Of a stretch of 64,000 nucleotides of DNA, positions 28,662 through 39,199 are shown piece by piece. The translations under genes and the position numbers were made by a program. Source of the stretch: Monocercomonoides exilis. Taxonomy: Eukaryota > Preaxostyla > Oxymonadida > Polymastigidae. Within the stretch, counting starts at the first letter, position 1. The number at the start of each line of letters is the position of its first letter. The stretch covers positions 886,501 to 950,500 of the forward strand of contig LSRY02000010.1 in the NCBI GenBank assembly GCA_001643675.2. Direction: 5' to 3'. The notes beneath the pieces are model-generated. The model had not been told where the DNA came from. It ran no database searches and worked only from the letters and a program-made list of their open reading frames with translations.

Positions 28662-31600
28662 GTGATGAGGAGCTTCTCCAGCATACGGTCTGCACACAAT
28701 ATTATTGCGTTATTGTTGCTTGCAGTGAGCTGCTGCAACGGTAAAGGCACTGAAGAAAATCAAATTCAACAAAAATGGAACGAGAAGGTACAGAAAAGCT
28801 CAATCAACTTTGGAAATGGAAATGGAGAGTATAGCAATATTTTTGGCATTCCATCAGAACAAGTTATAAAACCAACTGACAATTGCATTTGCTGTGTCCA
28901 AACAAGTCTCAATATCATCAACACCTCCTTGTATATGACCCATCTCAACATCATCCCCCTCGCTGGTTGCCCACTCCTCACTGCCCAACACCACTCCGCT
29001 GCCTCCATCTGCTCCTCCACTTGCACCATCCACCCACCTTCCCTCACCAACAACAACCACCTCCACCAATGCCCCCTCTTCCTCTCTGCCCATGCCTCCC
29101 TCGCCCTCACAAACTTCTCCCTCACCACCCACCAACCTGCCATCCTCTCCTTCCCCCTCTTCTCCGCCCCAAACAATCTCCTTCCAGATGCCCACTCCCC
29201 AATCCCCACCTCCTTCTCCATCTCCCACTCCTCTTTCTCCTCCTTCATCTCCCTCATCCAGACCTTCCTTTTTTCTCCTTCATCATCCACTTCTTTTTTG
29301 ACCCATCCCCACCTCCAAATCCACCTCAATCTCCATCTCTCAAACACCCTCTTCTCCAACATCTCATCTCCCCAATCCTTTCCGTCTCTTCCATCCCTTC
29401 CCTCCCACTCACTCAACCCATTCACATCAACTTCTTCTTCTTCTTCCGCAACCACTTCCACCAACATCAACACCAATTTCATCCCCTCTTTCTCTCTTCG
29501 CTCCTCTCTTTCCATCCACTCAACCATCTTCTTCCACACTCACAACCCCATTGATGGTGCCATCCTCCCAAACCTCAACAGCCCATCCACTTCTCTCTCT
29601 ACCTTCAACACATCTTTCCTCCACCAAGCGCGATCTTCATCAAATGCTCCTGTGGTTCATGTTGGAACTGAAACCCAAAGAAAATCACCTGGAAGATTGA
29701 CTTCGTTTGATGAGAACAGCCATCGTTTTGAGTGGTGTGAATGGAATAATTCAATTAGCGTAGGGAGTAATGGAGGTGCGCTTTATGTTTATTGCTTGAA
29801 TGCAAATCTCGAAATCACTTCTTGCTCATTCAACGAATGTTACTGCACTGGAGATGGTCAAGGTGGTGCGTTATGTTGTGGAAATTTGTTAAATATCAAC
29901 ATTGCAAAATCCAATTTCACGGGCTGCTCAGCCAGACATGGAGGAGCAGTGCACACTTATCATCCACTATCTTATTCCATCTATCACATTTCGGAAAACA
30001 AAGTGGAAAGTTGTTCAATAACAGATTGGTGCGGAACTGGCTGGTATTTCTGGCTCGAAAATATGACCTCAACTTGCCAATTTTTGTTTTCTGAATGCAA
30101 GTGCATTGCTAATTCTGGTGGTGATTCCGCTGGCTCTTTAACATTTCATTACCCTCCAACTAATAAGCCAAATCAATTTTTAGTCAATGATTGCCAATTC
30201 ATAAATAACAAATTAACATCTTCTTCCACTTATGGTGGTGCAGGAATATACTTTGATGGAACTTATTCCTGGATGAATGGAATAAAATTCATCACTTTCT
30301 GTTTCTTCGATGGCAACACCGCAACAAATGGCAGAGGGAATGATGTGTTCTTCAATGGAAGCAGCATTATTCAATCACCATTCAATCAGTGTGGCTCAAC
30401 AACCCTCACTCAAAGAGTCTGGAATTGTGGAACAGCAACTAATGATGAATACAACAGCTGGCTTCCGCACATTTCAACATACAAAATCGTATCAAATAAT
30501 GGAACAAACACTGAACTCTGTGGGATGACACGACTTCGTCCGTGCTCCACAATTGAATATGCTCTTGTTCTCATGACAGATACACGAGATGCCTCCATCA
30601 CTCTCCTTAGCTCAATATTTGTTCCTTCTCAAACACTCACATTCAGTGTGACCAACGCAAAAATCACCGGAAATGGTACAGATGCCACAACCATTGCCTC
30701 CAGTGGTATTTCTCAACCTTCGTCATCATCTTCTTCTGCCTTTTCTGCCCTCTTCCAACAGACCCAGGGCTCCCTCACAGTCTCTGCCCTCGCCATCGCC
30801 CACAACTCCACAAACCAAATCACCCCCATCCTCTTCCACCTCTCCGAAAACTCCCCTTCCCTCAAACTCAACACAACCATCATCACCGGAACAACCTCCA
30901 TAACAATAAAAACTCCCCTCTTCTTCCTCACTGCTGGCTCCCTCGCCCTCAACCACACAGCAATCACTCATCTCCCCCTCAACAGCCAAAGCATCTTCCA
31001 TCTCACATCCCTCACAAACCCCCTCACCCTCAACTCCTCCAACATCACTGACATCACCTCCACTTCCACCCCCGCCAGCTGTGTCCTCTCCTCTGCCACC
31101 TCCCCTGCCCTCTCCCTCTCCCTCGCCAACTGCACCATCACCAACATCAACTCAGCTCCACAAAACCAACAAACAGCCACCAATGGCGGGTGCATCTCAT
31201 TCGCCTCATCTGCCCCTGCCAACTCCTTTTCAGTAAGCAACACCATCTTCTCCACCTGCTCTGTGAGCGAGGATACAAGTTCTGGAGGAAGAGGCGGTGC
31301 TCTCATGATCGAGTTCAACCATGGCTCACAAGTGTCAGAATCCTCCTTTTCCATCACCAATATTGTGTTTTCAGCCAACAAGGCCAGTGTTGGAAGAGAT
31401 GTGTATTTTGTGTGTGAATCATTTGTCGCTTCTGTGAAAGAACCCTTGTTTGCCTTCATGGGAAACATCACTCAGAAAGACAACTCGATTGTCGGGCATG
31501 ACAGAACAGAGGCATTCGGTGATTGGGATATCGATTTGTTCATATTTATCGATGGATACTTTGCAGACAAGGTGTTTGTGGATGGCACATCTGGAGTGGA

Positions 31601-34600
31601 AGAGAAATATTGTGGACTGGAGAAGGCGCCATGTTTGAGTGTGAATTATGGGATGGAGCGTTTGAAGAGGCCACAGAATGTTCTTCAGGAGATTGTTGTG
31701 TGTTCAAAATCGAAGGTGGAAGGGTGTGAAAATATGAGTGGGTTGAGTTTGAAGGCAAATACTGAGACAATTGTGGAGATAGAATGCCAAAGAGAAGTAA
31801 CCGGATTTGAAGAATGCATTCTGAAATCAACATCACTGACAGAAATGGAGTTCATTGGGATTGCTGTTACATCGAGTTTTAGCAAAACAATCACATCAGT
31901 GATTGAATCAAGCACTCAAAATGGAGTGTTGCACATGAAGAACTGTGAGATGAGTGTTTTTGGAGGGAAGAGAAACACTATTGAATTTTTCTTGATCAAG
32001 TCAACAGGAAAGATGGTTGAACTGGAGTTTGTGACGATTTCAAATGTGAAATCAACATTCTCGTTGTTTTCATTTTCTCTTTTCTCAGCAAACATGAATG
32101 AACAGGAATGCAAACTGAAACTGTTGAATTGCATCTTAAAGGAATTGGAAATTGATGGAAGTGGAGAGGCAGCAGTGTTTGGAGGGAGCATGGGGGTTGG
32201 AATGGTGATGAATGGAAGCAGAATTGAAGGGGCAGTTTCAAAGACGAGCAAAAAAGGAGGAGCACTGAAGATAGCGTTGCGTGAAGGAGGATATGCTGCA
32301 CTTGAAAACAGTTTATTAATTGGATGTGTCTGTGAGAACGGGAGTGAGGGAGGAAAAGGAGGAGGGATATATCTGGATTGCCAAAATTGCTTGAATGAAA
32401 AGCCATTTCTTTTTGATATTGGAGTAACTTTTGAGAACAACAATGCAGCAATTGGAAAAAATGTGTTCATTTTGGGAAAGGATTTGAATAGTTCTGTGAC
32501 AAATGACTCATTCAAGTTTGATTATTCATCAATGAAGGATGATAAAACTCTGTTTGTTGGGAGTGACAACTTTCATTCAAACAAAGATTTGTTCATGTTT
32601 CTGATTCCATACAGCTCATTTGAGATATTTATCTCATCTGAAGGATTTGATGTTGCGCGTTGTGGAAGTGAAGAAGAGTCATGCTTCTCAATGTGGAAAG
32701 GAATGGAAAACATGGAAAAGGAGATTGGAATGAAAACAATTCAAATTGAAGGATCGACTGTTATTCGAGATTCATTCGATGTTTCCAATTATCAGATCAA
32801 AAAGGGTGTGAAGATGGGAGAAGAGAATGTGAAAGCAATATTGAATATTGAAAAGGCAATTGGAAATCAGCTGGAATGTTTCATGGAAAATGATATTCAT
32901 CTTGAATTGACGATTATCCAGCTCCAGTTAACATCGGGATTTGACAACTCAGCCAAAACAATAATTTCCAACAAAAATGGAGATTTAGTGATAACTGGAT
33001 GTGCATTTCATTCAGAGGCAAGAGTAAACAATGGATTTGATTGTGTGTTTGTGGATGCGATTGGAGGGAGTGTGGAAGTGAGTGATTTGTCAATTGAATC
33101 ATGCAACGTCGGAAACAGCATATTTTCTATCAACAATGTTGGTGTCTATTGCCATTTGATGAATATTCGAGTGGAATCGTTGAATGAAAGCAGAGGATGC
33201 ATTTTATCAATCAAGAAATCTGAACCAGAATTGAAGATAAATGAAGGAGTGAATGAAGAATGTGTGAATATTGAGATTGAGAAATCATCATTTTCAGGAG
33301 TGAAGAAAAGTGATAATGGGCCAAGCATTTTGGAATTAAAGAGTGAGAATAAGATTTGTTTTGTTGTGAATGAGAGCAGCATAACAGAAGACAAAGCAGA
33401 AACAAGTGAGAAAGGAGGGGCAATATTCTTCACATTGGGAACTTCTGGATCGATGAAGATGGTTGACTCAACAATCAGTCATTGCAGCTGCAGCAACAGC
33501 GTGGGAAGAGGAGGAGGAGTTTATTTGGCAACAAAGGAAAGAGGAGAATTGGATTTCTCATTTGTGAAAATGAAGTTCAGTGCAAACACAGCAAGAGTGG
33601 GGAATGATATTTTCATTGAATGCTTCAACATCACATCACAGATCAATGAAAGTCAGTTTCAATTTGATCTTCGAGAAGACCGTTACACCAGAATGAATGC
33701 GATATATGGAATTGATAGTTGTGAGCACACAAATGATACAGATCTAATTGACTTTGTGACGATCCATCAGAGCGACACAATCATTGTGAGCAGTGTGAAT
33801 GGATCAAATGAGAGGCAATGTGGAACAAACACACTTCCATGTTATTCGATTGATCATGGACTGATGCATTTGACTTCAGATTTCATGAGCCAAATGATTG
33901 TTGTTGAAGGGAGTGTAATTGGCTGTGAGATAAATCTGGAAGAAATGAGTTTGAGCTCAAAAAGAAAGGTTGAATGCAAAGTTGAAATGAAATCTGAAAT
34001 TGACAGAACAAAGGATTCTGTAATATCAACAACAGGAGAAGTTTCATTGCTGAGAGTCAGCTTTGTGTTCGATTTAAATTTCATCTCCTCACATGAATCA
34101 TTGATATCACCAGAAGGAGGAATTCTTGAGATAATAAATTGCTCATTTGACTCAAAACAATCTACTGGAGAAGGAAATATAGAATTGGCAAACATTCCAT
34201 TTCACATTATCAATATGGAAAAAGGAGAATTACAACTTGATGGATGCTCTGTATCAAATCTCATTCTTCAAGAAACAGCGTTCTATCTTTCTTCTCAACT
34301 TCCATCAGTGATTGATTCATTAACGTTTTGCAATTCAACAATGGAAACTTCTCTGATAGATATAAAGGAATGTGGAAAATTAAATGTGGATAGATTAAAT
34401 ACAGAGAATATCACAGTTGAAGGAAATGAAGAATCATTGATATCTTGCTTGTCAATGAAAAAGACAATGCGATTGACAAATTGCACAATGGGTGGAGTCA
34501 GTTCAAACAAAGCAAAAGGAAAATTGATGAAATTGAAGGATTGTTTAGATGTGAGAATGGACAGTTGTATTTTTGATGGAAGTTCAAAGGAAAGAAATGA

Positions 34601-36824
34601 AAAGAATTTGAATGCAGAAGAAGAAGAGATGTGCAGATGGGATGGATCTCTTGTGGATGTTGTGAAGAGTTCTGTTTTGATGAAAGATGCAACAATATCG
34701 AATTCACCAGATGGTGGAATAACAATAAGTGGAGGGGAAATAACTGTTGATGATGGAAGATTTGAGAACAATAATCCATCGATTGAAGTATATCCATCGC
34801 TGAGAAGAAATATCATCTGTTCAGATTCAGGAACATTGAATGTGATGAGTTTGAAAGGAGGAGATGGATGGAAGGATAACACATCACTTTGGATGTTAAA
34901 TGAAGGGTGCAGTTTTGAAGGGATTGCTTCAGAAAGGGGTTCATCATTCTTCATTCCTGTTCTGGAGAGTGTGGAAGCAAAAGACGAGACAGATAGAATG
35001 AAGCTGATATTCAAAGGATTGCTTCTTGTTCCATGCAATCTGTCATTCTCAGTTGTGAAGAGGAAGGGAGAAGAGAAAGAGCTTGAAAAACATAATTTTG
35101 ATGGAAATGGATTCTTATCGGAAAGAGAAGTTGAAGGAAGTGCGACAAAGGATCTTATCAGCAGTTGCGAAGATGAAATGGAAGTGAGTGTGCATATTTT
35201 ATTTGGGAATCCAGAATCTCCTTCATCAACAAATTCATTCATTCTGAAGAATGCAAGTGAAATTGAACAAAAAGGGGATGAAATAATTGTTGAAGGAGGA
35301 AAAGAAGGGAAATCTTCATGGGCTGTTATCTGTCTGATTTTTGCTGTGCTGTTTGTGATTGTGCTCGTTGCTTTGATATTGTTTGTTGTTCGGTGGAGAA
35401 AGGTGAAGAATGAAGCAGAAAATCTGAGAGAGATTGTGAATGATACAGTGAGGAAGGATCCGAAGGCATTTGAGATGGTGACGATGGAGATGTCGCCAGA
35501 GGAGCAGTGGAGGAGAGCTGAGAGGGAGGCAGAGAAGAAGAATTGTGAGAGGATAAAGAAAAAAGTATTCGAGAAAAGTTTGGCGCACTCTGAGTCTGAA
35601 GAGTATCTTCTCTCCGAGAGTGGTTCAACTGAGTACATTCTGGGAAAGTACCCAGACAAGATTCCAGATTGGGCATTGGAGAAAGAAGAAGAAGAGATAA
35701 GGAAGAGAACGCCATCACCATCAATATCTTCGACATGTTCAACTGATTCTGATTCAACATTTGTTCGATCTGAGAGTTTGTGTCCCACAACCTCGTCAAT
35801 GTCGAATTTGGTGGATGCCATGGCCTGTTCATCGCCTCATGAGAAGCTGATTGTGGATTTGAGGGATTCGCTGTTCATGCTGCTTCATGGAAGGAACGAG
35901 AAGAAGGAGATGGCAATTGGCTCATTGAAGGAGAGGGAGCAGACAGCTGCCCAGATCCTGTTCTGGGTGGCGAATCTTGCTCTTCATTCATTTGACGAGA
36001 TGGAGAATCCTCTTCAATCACTTGCCAATCTGAGTCCTCACATTGTGTTGTTCTCTGAGCACATGGTCATTTGCATCGTGATGCATTCTGACTTATTATC
36101 CGATGATTCAGATTCATCATCCATCTCATCATCAACTATTGTCACTTCTGCCAGTGATAATGATGATGATGATAGAGGCTCTCTTCCATCATCAGCGTTT
36201 GAGGAAGAGGATGACAACATGAAGGAGTGCATGCGATGGAAGGCGCCAGAGCTGCTGATGAACAAGAAGATGGGAGCAACAAAGAAGTCGGTGGTGTTTT
36301 CGATTGGGATGATGCTGTGGGAGTGCCTGACATTGAAGGTGCCGTTTGGGGAGTATGAGGCAGTGATTGCAGGGCAGAAGATAATGAATGGGGAGAGGCC
36401 AGATGTGGAGGAGATTCGGGGAAGTGTGTTGTTTGGTGTTGTGGGGAGTTGCATTTCAGCGCAAGGGAAAGACAGGCCAGGGGTTGTGGAGGTGAGGAGA
36501 GAACTGCTGGAGATTTTTCCAGCGGAGGCAAGGATGGTGACGATGTCAGATGCGATTGGGGCAACTGGGATGATTGAAAATGGGGAAGAAGATGAAATTG
36601 AGGAAGAAGAGGATAAAGAAGAAGGAGATGGAGATGGAAAAGGAGATGGAGATGAAGGAGAAGAGGAAGATAATGATGATGATGAGGAGGAGGAGGAGGA
36701 GGAAGAAGAAGAAGAAAAGATTGCAAGAGCTTTTGAAGAAATGTGGAAAGGGATGAAAAGGGGCTGTCGAAGAGAATTATTGGAGATGAAATGTGGAAAA
36801 GAAAAGATGTGGATTTGGGTGTGA
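28662..36824 (+). CDS. Giant beta-helix receptor with C-terminal pseudokinase (right copy)
   Basis: 2,720 aa with the same architecture as the left copy: signal peptide, Ser/Pro-rich segment, beta-helix region with CG..PC motifs near residues 619, 983, 1333 and 1719, one transmembrane helix near 2219-2245 (ending FVVRWRKVKNEAE), and a kinase-like tail with RWKAPELL near 2524. It lacks the unit carrying the left motif near 1365. The N-terminal Ser-rich segment is much shorter than on the left, and a short insertion (PSLTNNNHLHQC) is present. The left stop TGA is TGT here (36765-36767), so the protein continues for 19 residues to the TGA at 36822-36824. The pseudokinase region and one internal block (about 30700-31210) are almost identical to the left copy, while other parts differ at many residues. 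No HRD or DFG motif is visible. Confidence 0.93.
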   Translation: MMRSFSSIRSAHNIIALLLLAVSCCNGKGTEENQIQQKWNEKVQKSSINFGNGNGEYSNIFGIPSEQVIKPTDNCICCVQTSLNIINTSLYMTHLNIIPLAGCPLLTAQHHSAASICSSTCTIHPPSLTNNNHLHQCPLFLSAHASLALTNFSLTTHQPAILSFPLFSAPNNLLPDAHSPIPTSFSISHSSFSSFISLIQTFLFSPSSSTSFLTHPHLQIHLNLHLSNTLFSNISSPQSFPSLPSLPSHSLNPFTSTSSSSSATTSTNINTNFIPSFSLRSSLSIHSTIFFHTHNPIDGAILPNLNSPSTSLSTFNTSFLHQARSSSNAPVVHVGTETQRKSPGRLTSFDENSHRFEWCEWNNSISVGSNGGALYVYCLNANLEITSCSFNECYCTGDGQGGALCCGNLLNINIAKSNFTGCSARHGGAVHTYHPLSYSIYHISENKVESCSITDWCGTGWYFWLENMTSTCQFLFSECKCIANSGGDSAGSLTFHYPPTNKPNQFLVNDCQFINNKLTSSSTYGGAGIYFDGTYSWMNGIKFITFCFFDGNTATNGRGNDVFFNGSSIIQSPFNQCGSTTLTQRVWNCGTATNDEYNSWLPHISTYKIVSNNGTNTELCGMTRLRPCSTIEYALVLMTDTRDASITLLSSIFVPSQTLTFSVTNAKITGNGTDATTIASSGISQPSSSSSSAFSALFQQTQGSLTVSALAIAHNSTNQITPILFHLSENSPSLKLNTTIITGTTSITIKTPLFFLTAGSLALNHTAITHLPLNSQSIFHLTSLTNPLTLNSSNITDITSTSTPASCVLSSATSPALSLSLANCTITNINSAPQNQQTATNGGCISFASSAPANSFSVSNTIFSTCSVSEDTSSGGRGGALMIEFNHGSQVSESSFSITNIVFSANKASVGRDVYFVCESFVASVKEPLFAFMGNITQKDNSIVGHDRTEAFGDWDIDLFIFIDGYFADKVFVDGTSGVEEKYCGLEKAPCLSVNYGMERLKRPQNVLQEIVVCSKSKVEGCENMSGLSLKANTETIVEIECQREVTGFEECILKSTSLTEMEFIGIAVTSSFSKTITSVIESSTQNGVLHMKNCEMSVFGGKRNTIEFFLIKSTGKMVELEFVTISNVKSTFSLFSFSLFSANMNEQECKLKLLNCILKELEIDGSGEAAVFGGSMGVGMVMNGSRIEGAVSKTSKKGGALKIALREGGYAALENSLLIGCVCENGSEGGKGGGIYLDCQNCLNEKPFLFDIGVTFENNNAAIGKNVFILGKDLNSSVTNDSFKFDYSSMKDDKTLFVGSDNFHSNKDLFMFLIPYSSFEIFISSEGFDVARCGSEEESCFSMWKGMENMEKEIGMKTIQIEGSTVIRDSFDVSNYQIKKGVKMGEENVKAILNIEKAIGNQLECFMENDIHLELTIIQLQLTSGFDNSAKTIISNKNGDLVITGCAFHSEARVNNGFDCVFVDAIGGSVEVSDLSIESCNVGNSIFSINNVGVYCHLMNIRVESLNESRGCILSIKKSEPELKINEGVNEECVNIEIEKSSFSGVKKSDNGPSILELKSENKICFVVNESSITEDKAETSEKGGAIFFTLGTSGSMKMVDSTISHCSCSNSVGRGGGVYLATKERGELDFSFVKMKFSANTARVGNDIFIECFNITSQINESQFQFDLREDRYTRMNAIYGIDSCEHTNDTDLIDFVTIHQSDTIIVSSVNGSNERQCGTNTLPCYSIDHGLMHLTSDFMSQMIVVEGSVIGCEINLEEMSLSSKRKVECKVEMKSEIDRTKDSVISTTGEVSLLRVSFVFDLNFISSHESLISPEGGILEIINCSFDSKQSTGEGNIELANIPFHIINMEKGELQLDGCSVSNLILQETAFYLSSQLPSVIDSLTFCNSTMETSLIDIKECGKLNVDRLNTENITVEGNEESLISCLSMKKTMRLTNCTMGGVSSNKAKGKLMKLKDCLDVRMDSCIFDGSSKERNEKNLNAEEEEMCRWDGSLVDVVKSSVLMKDATISNSPDGGITISGGEITVDDGRFENNNPSIEVYPSLRRNIICSDSGTLNVMSLKGGDGWKDNTSLWMLNEGCSFEGIASERGSSFFIPVLESVEAKDETDRMKLIFKGLLLVPCNLSFSVVKRKGEEKELEKHNFDGNGFLSEREVEGSATKDLISSCEDEMEVSVHILFGNPESPSSTNSFILKNASEIEQKGDEIIVEGGKEGKSSWAVICLIFAVLFVIVLVALILFVVRWRKVKNEAENLREIVNDTVRKDPKAFEMVTMEMSPEEQWRRAEREAEKKNCERIKKKVFEKSLAHSESEEYLLSESGSTEYILGKYPDKIPDWALEKEEEEIRKRTPSPSISSTCSTDSDSTFVRSESLCPTTSSMSNLVDAMACSSPHEKLIVDLRDSLFMLLHGRNEKKEMAIGSLKEREQTAAQILFWVANLALHSFDEMENPLQSLANLSPHIVLFSEHMVICIVMHSDLLSDDSDSSSISSSTIVTSASDNDDDDRGSLPSSAFEEEDDNMKECMRWKAPELLMNKKMGATKKSVVFSIGMMLWECLTLKVPFGEYEAVIAGQKIMNGERPDVEEIRGSVLFGVVGSCISAQGKDRPGVVEVRRELLEIFPAEARMVTMSDAIGATGMIENGEEDEIEEEEDKEEGDGDGKGDGDEGEEEDNDDDEEEEEEEEEEEKIARAFEEMWKGMKRGCRRELLEMKCGKEKMWIWV

Positions 36825-38085
36825 TTGGAGACTGGTTGGAGGAAGAGTGGAGTTGGAAAAAGAACAGGGATGCAAGATTTGATTTGGTGTTAGAAGAGGG
36901 GGGAAAAACAGGAAAGATGATCATTTGTGAAAACGAGGGTGAGTTGCTTGATAAAGTGTGTGAGGAAGGCAGCAAGCCGTTTGTATGTTTTGTGTTGGGA
37001 TTTGTGCATTGTCGAATGAGGAGAATGAAAAAGAGATGTGTGTGTTGAGGGTTTCTGTTTTGTTGTTTTGGGTGCAGATGCTGACCTATTTTGTGGGTGG
37101 GCATTGGCTGATTTGGCTTGCGATTCATTTTTGAACATTTTGATTTTTCAGAAGCAGTGTGTGTATGTATTTCACTTTGCCAATATGTATTGAATCCCTT
37201 CTATGTTTTCTGATCATTGTTGTGTTTATGTATGTATTTATTCATATTTTTTTGTCAGCACCTTCGTTATTGCATATGCAATGCGTTTTCTGTTGTGTTT
37301 TTGAGATATTGTGCTGTGTATGTTGTTTTCACAACAAAAGATATAATCATGCGAATTGCGTGAAAAAATAAACGGTGATAATATCAAAAAGCCAAAACCT
37401 GCATTCTTTATTTTTGTGAAAAACAGAAAACAATCAGATATTTTCAAAGGAAAAATCATTCCATTTGATCGAAATGAAATTGAAATGTTCTGAATTTTCA
37501 CATTTATTTGATGCAATTGTTCATCCAGAACGGAATACAAAACTGAAGAGAGGAAACATGCACAAATATGAAAACAAATGCAGTTTCAATTGAAACAAGA
37601 TCAAACAGTATTTTTTTTTTATTCTTGTTGAATATTTATCATTGGGAAAGATAATAATTCTTTGAAAAGAGGAAGTTGAGCGTTCTGGAGTGAGTTTAGA
37701 TAATTAATAGTGCAACAGAAGAAAAGTAGATGGATGCATGTTGGAATAGATAAGAATCAGTGAATCTTTTCATTTGACTTGATGGAAAATTAAAAATGAT
37801 CGTTGTTTTTGGAAACTTTTGTTTTATTGGAGCTTTTTATAATTTCACACCAATCATGGTTCAGCCTTTATGGTGTCAAGCATTTTGATAAATATGCATA
37901 ACTTGCTTTATTCTATTTCAAACTTAGATGCTTGCTTTTGCACATGGGTTACTGTTTTTGAAATCATTTATTTTTTTTGTAACGTCAAATAATCGAAGAT
38001 GTTTTGTCATTGGATTGAAATTTTTCATCAAAATGTTAAATGAATTGCAATTGTTAAGAAAGCCAAAGTTTGAGATGAATTCATT
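36825..38085. other. 3' flank of the right receptor and outer end of the arm
   Basis: This matches 3059-4119 and, beyond the point of the left insertion, 791-1042. The empty transposon site lies near 37820-37835. No gene is supported. Confidence 0.6.
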
Positions 38086-38758
38086 ACAGAGAAATCTGTA
38101 AATGAGATTATAAAGTTTCAATTTTAATTTATTAACATTCAAAACAAATACTCAAACCGAAATTTATGATTGAAAACAATATAATTTCAAAAATAAAAGC
38201 CAATATTCCACAATCAGAATGTTTATTTTTCATGTCATATTTTTATTTTTATTATTTCATTATTATTTCAAAGAAATATGGTGATTTATAAACCCGAATA
38301 TTTTCATAAACCCGGTTCATTATTATATTTTTTTTGTTCGTTAAAAACAAAAGAAATAGATGATTAAAAAAAAGGGCAAACATTTATTTATTTATTTGAC
38401 AATATAATGACAGTACTAGCATTTTTTTGTCACAATTTTAGTTCTTGATGAAGATCTCAGAAATTTTTAATTTATTTTTGATCATTTGGAACAAAACATT
38501 TAACTTCACGCATTTTCATTGAAAAATTATACATCTTAGATGAACTTTTTGTGATCAAAAAATTAAAAAAAATGGGTATATTTTCGAAAAACATGTGAGG
38601 TCACAAAACATTTTGCTATTTCACCGATGATGTTTGTTAACAGTTATGAAAATCGAATTAATTTTGAAATCTGATAAAGTTTAATAATGACATAAATGAA
38701 ACAATTTTTTTGTGCTATGTGCAAAAAAAGCTTGAAAGTCCGTATTTTCCCCCACCTG
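38086..38758. other. AT-rich intergenic sequence
   Basis: This is very AT-rich and has no convincing gene. Its right end may contain the unrecognisable 5' part of the transposase relic that follows. Confidence 0.5.
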
Positions 38759-39199
38759 TCAGATAATGCATTAAGAAGACATGATAATGAAAATATATTG
38801 CTTTTTGTTTTGCCTCCAAATATCACACATTTGCAACAGTCATTGGATTAGTCAATTTTCTCTCTTTGGAAGCTTTAAATTCAACATATAAGGTCGGGTT
38901 TAACGTAAGATAACGTTGAACAACTTTTGTGAGTTGCAGTGAATGCCATTCTACAAGTTTCTTCATCGATAAATATTTTTTCTGCTTTTAGAGATTGTGG
39001 ATTTGTGAATGATTTTCATAAAACTCCTTCAACAGAGCGGATCTTCGAAGGAAGTTTCGAAAAAGAAATTAAAATTGTTAAATTGGATAACAGATCTTTT
39101 CCATTGTCATGCATAAGAAAAACAAGACAAATAAAAAGAAGAAAAAGGACAATAATGAACATCGAGAGAATGACAGTTTATTTTGGACTTCCGCAATAG
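38759..39199 (+). pseudogene. Decayed DDE-type transposase fragment
   Basis: In one frame the sequence reads SDNALRRHD (second catalytic Asp region), then FVLPPNITHLQQSLD (the LPPNxTHxxQPLD motif with the third Asp), then SIFSLWKL, then NIFSAFRDCGF, the usual C-terminal block of DDE_1 transposases. The frame is broken by TAG at 38849 and by further TAA, TAA and TGA codons within about 90 bp, so it is a relic. The spacing between the two Asp residues (about 28) and the motif wording differ from the pogo-like element at 1045-3056, so it comes from another lineage. No terminal repeats were found. Confidence 0.72.

Larger units (their letters stand above)
23622..38085 (-). repeat. Right arm of giant inverted duplication
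   Basis: This is the mirror copy of about 791-18255 with the same three-gene order. It lacks the pogo-like insertion and one receptor unit. It carries a frameshifted Gly-rich gene, a stop-loss in the receptor, and an expanded A run. Confidence 0.93.

Noticed and set aside
34295-35821. 508-codon minus-strand frame inside the right receptor gene
   Set aside because: It is fully inside the receptor coding sequence and complementary to it, Ser/Phe-rich and without features; the receptor frame is far better supported.
38759-39199. Reassigned genetic code (TAA/TAG as Gln, known in some oxymonads) to rescue the transposase relic
   Set aside because: A TGA also breaks the frame, and the long genes in the window end cleanly at TAA or TGA and appear free of internal TAA/TAG.
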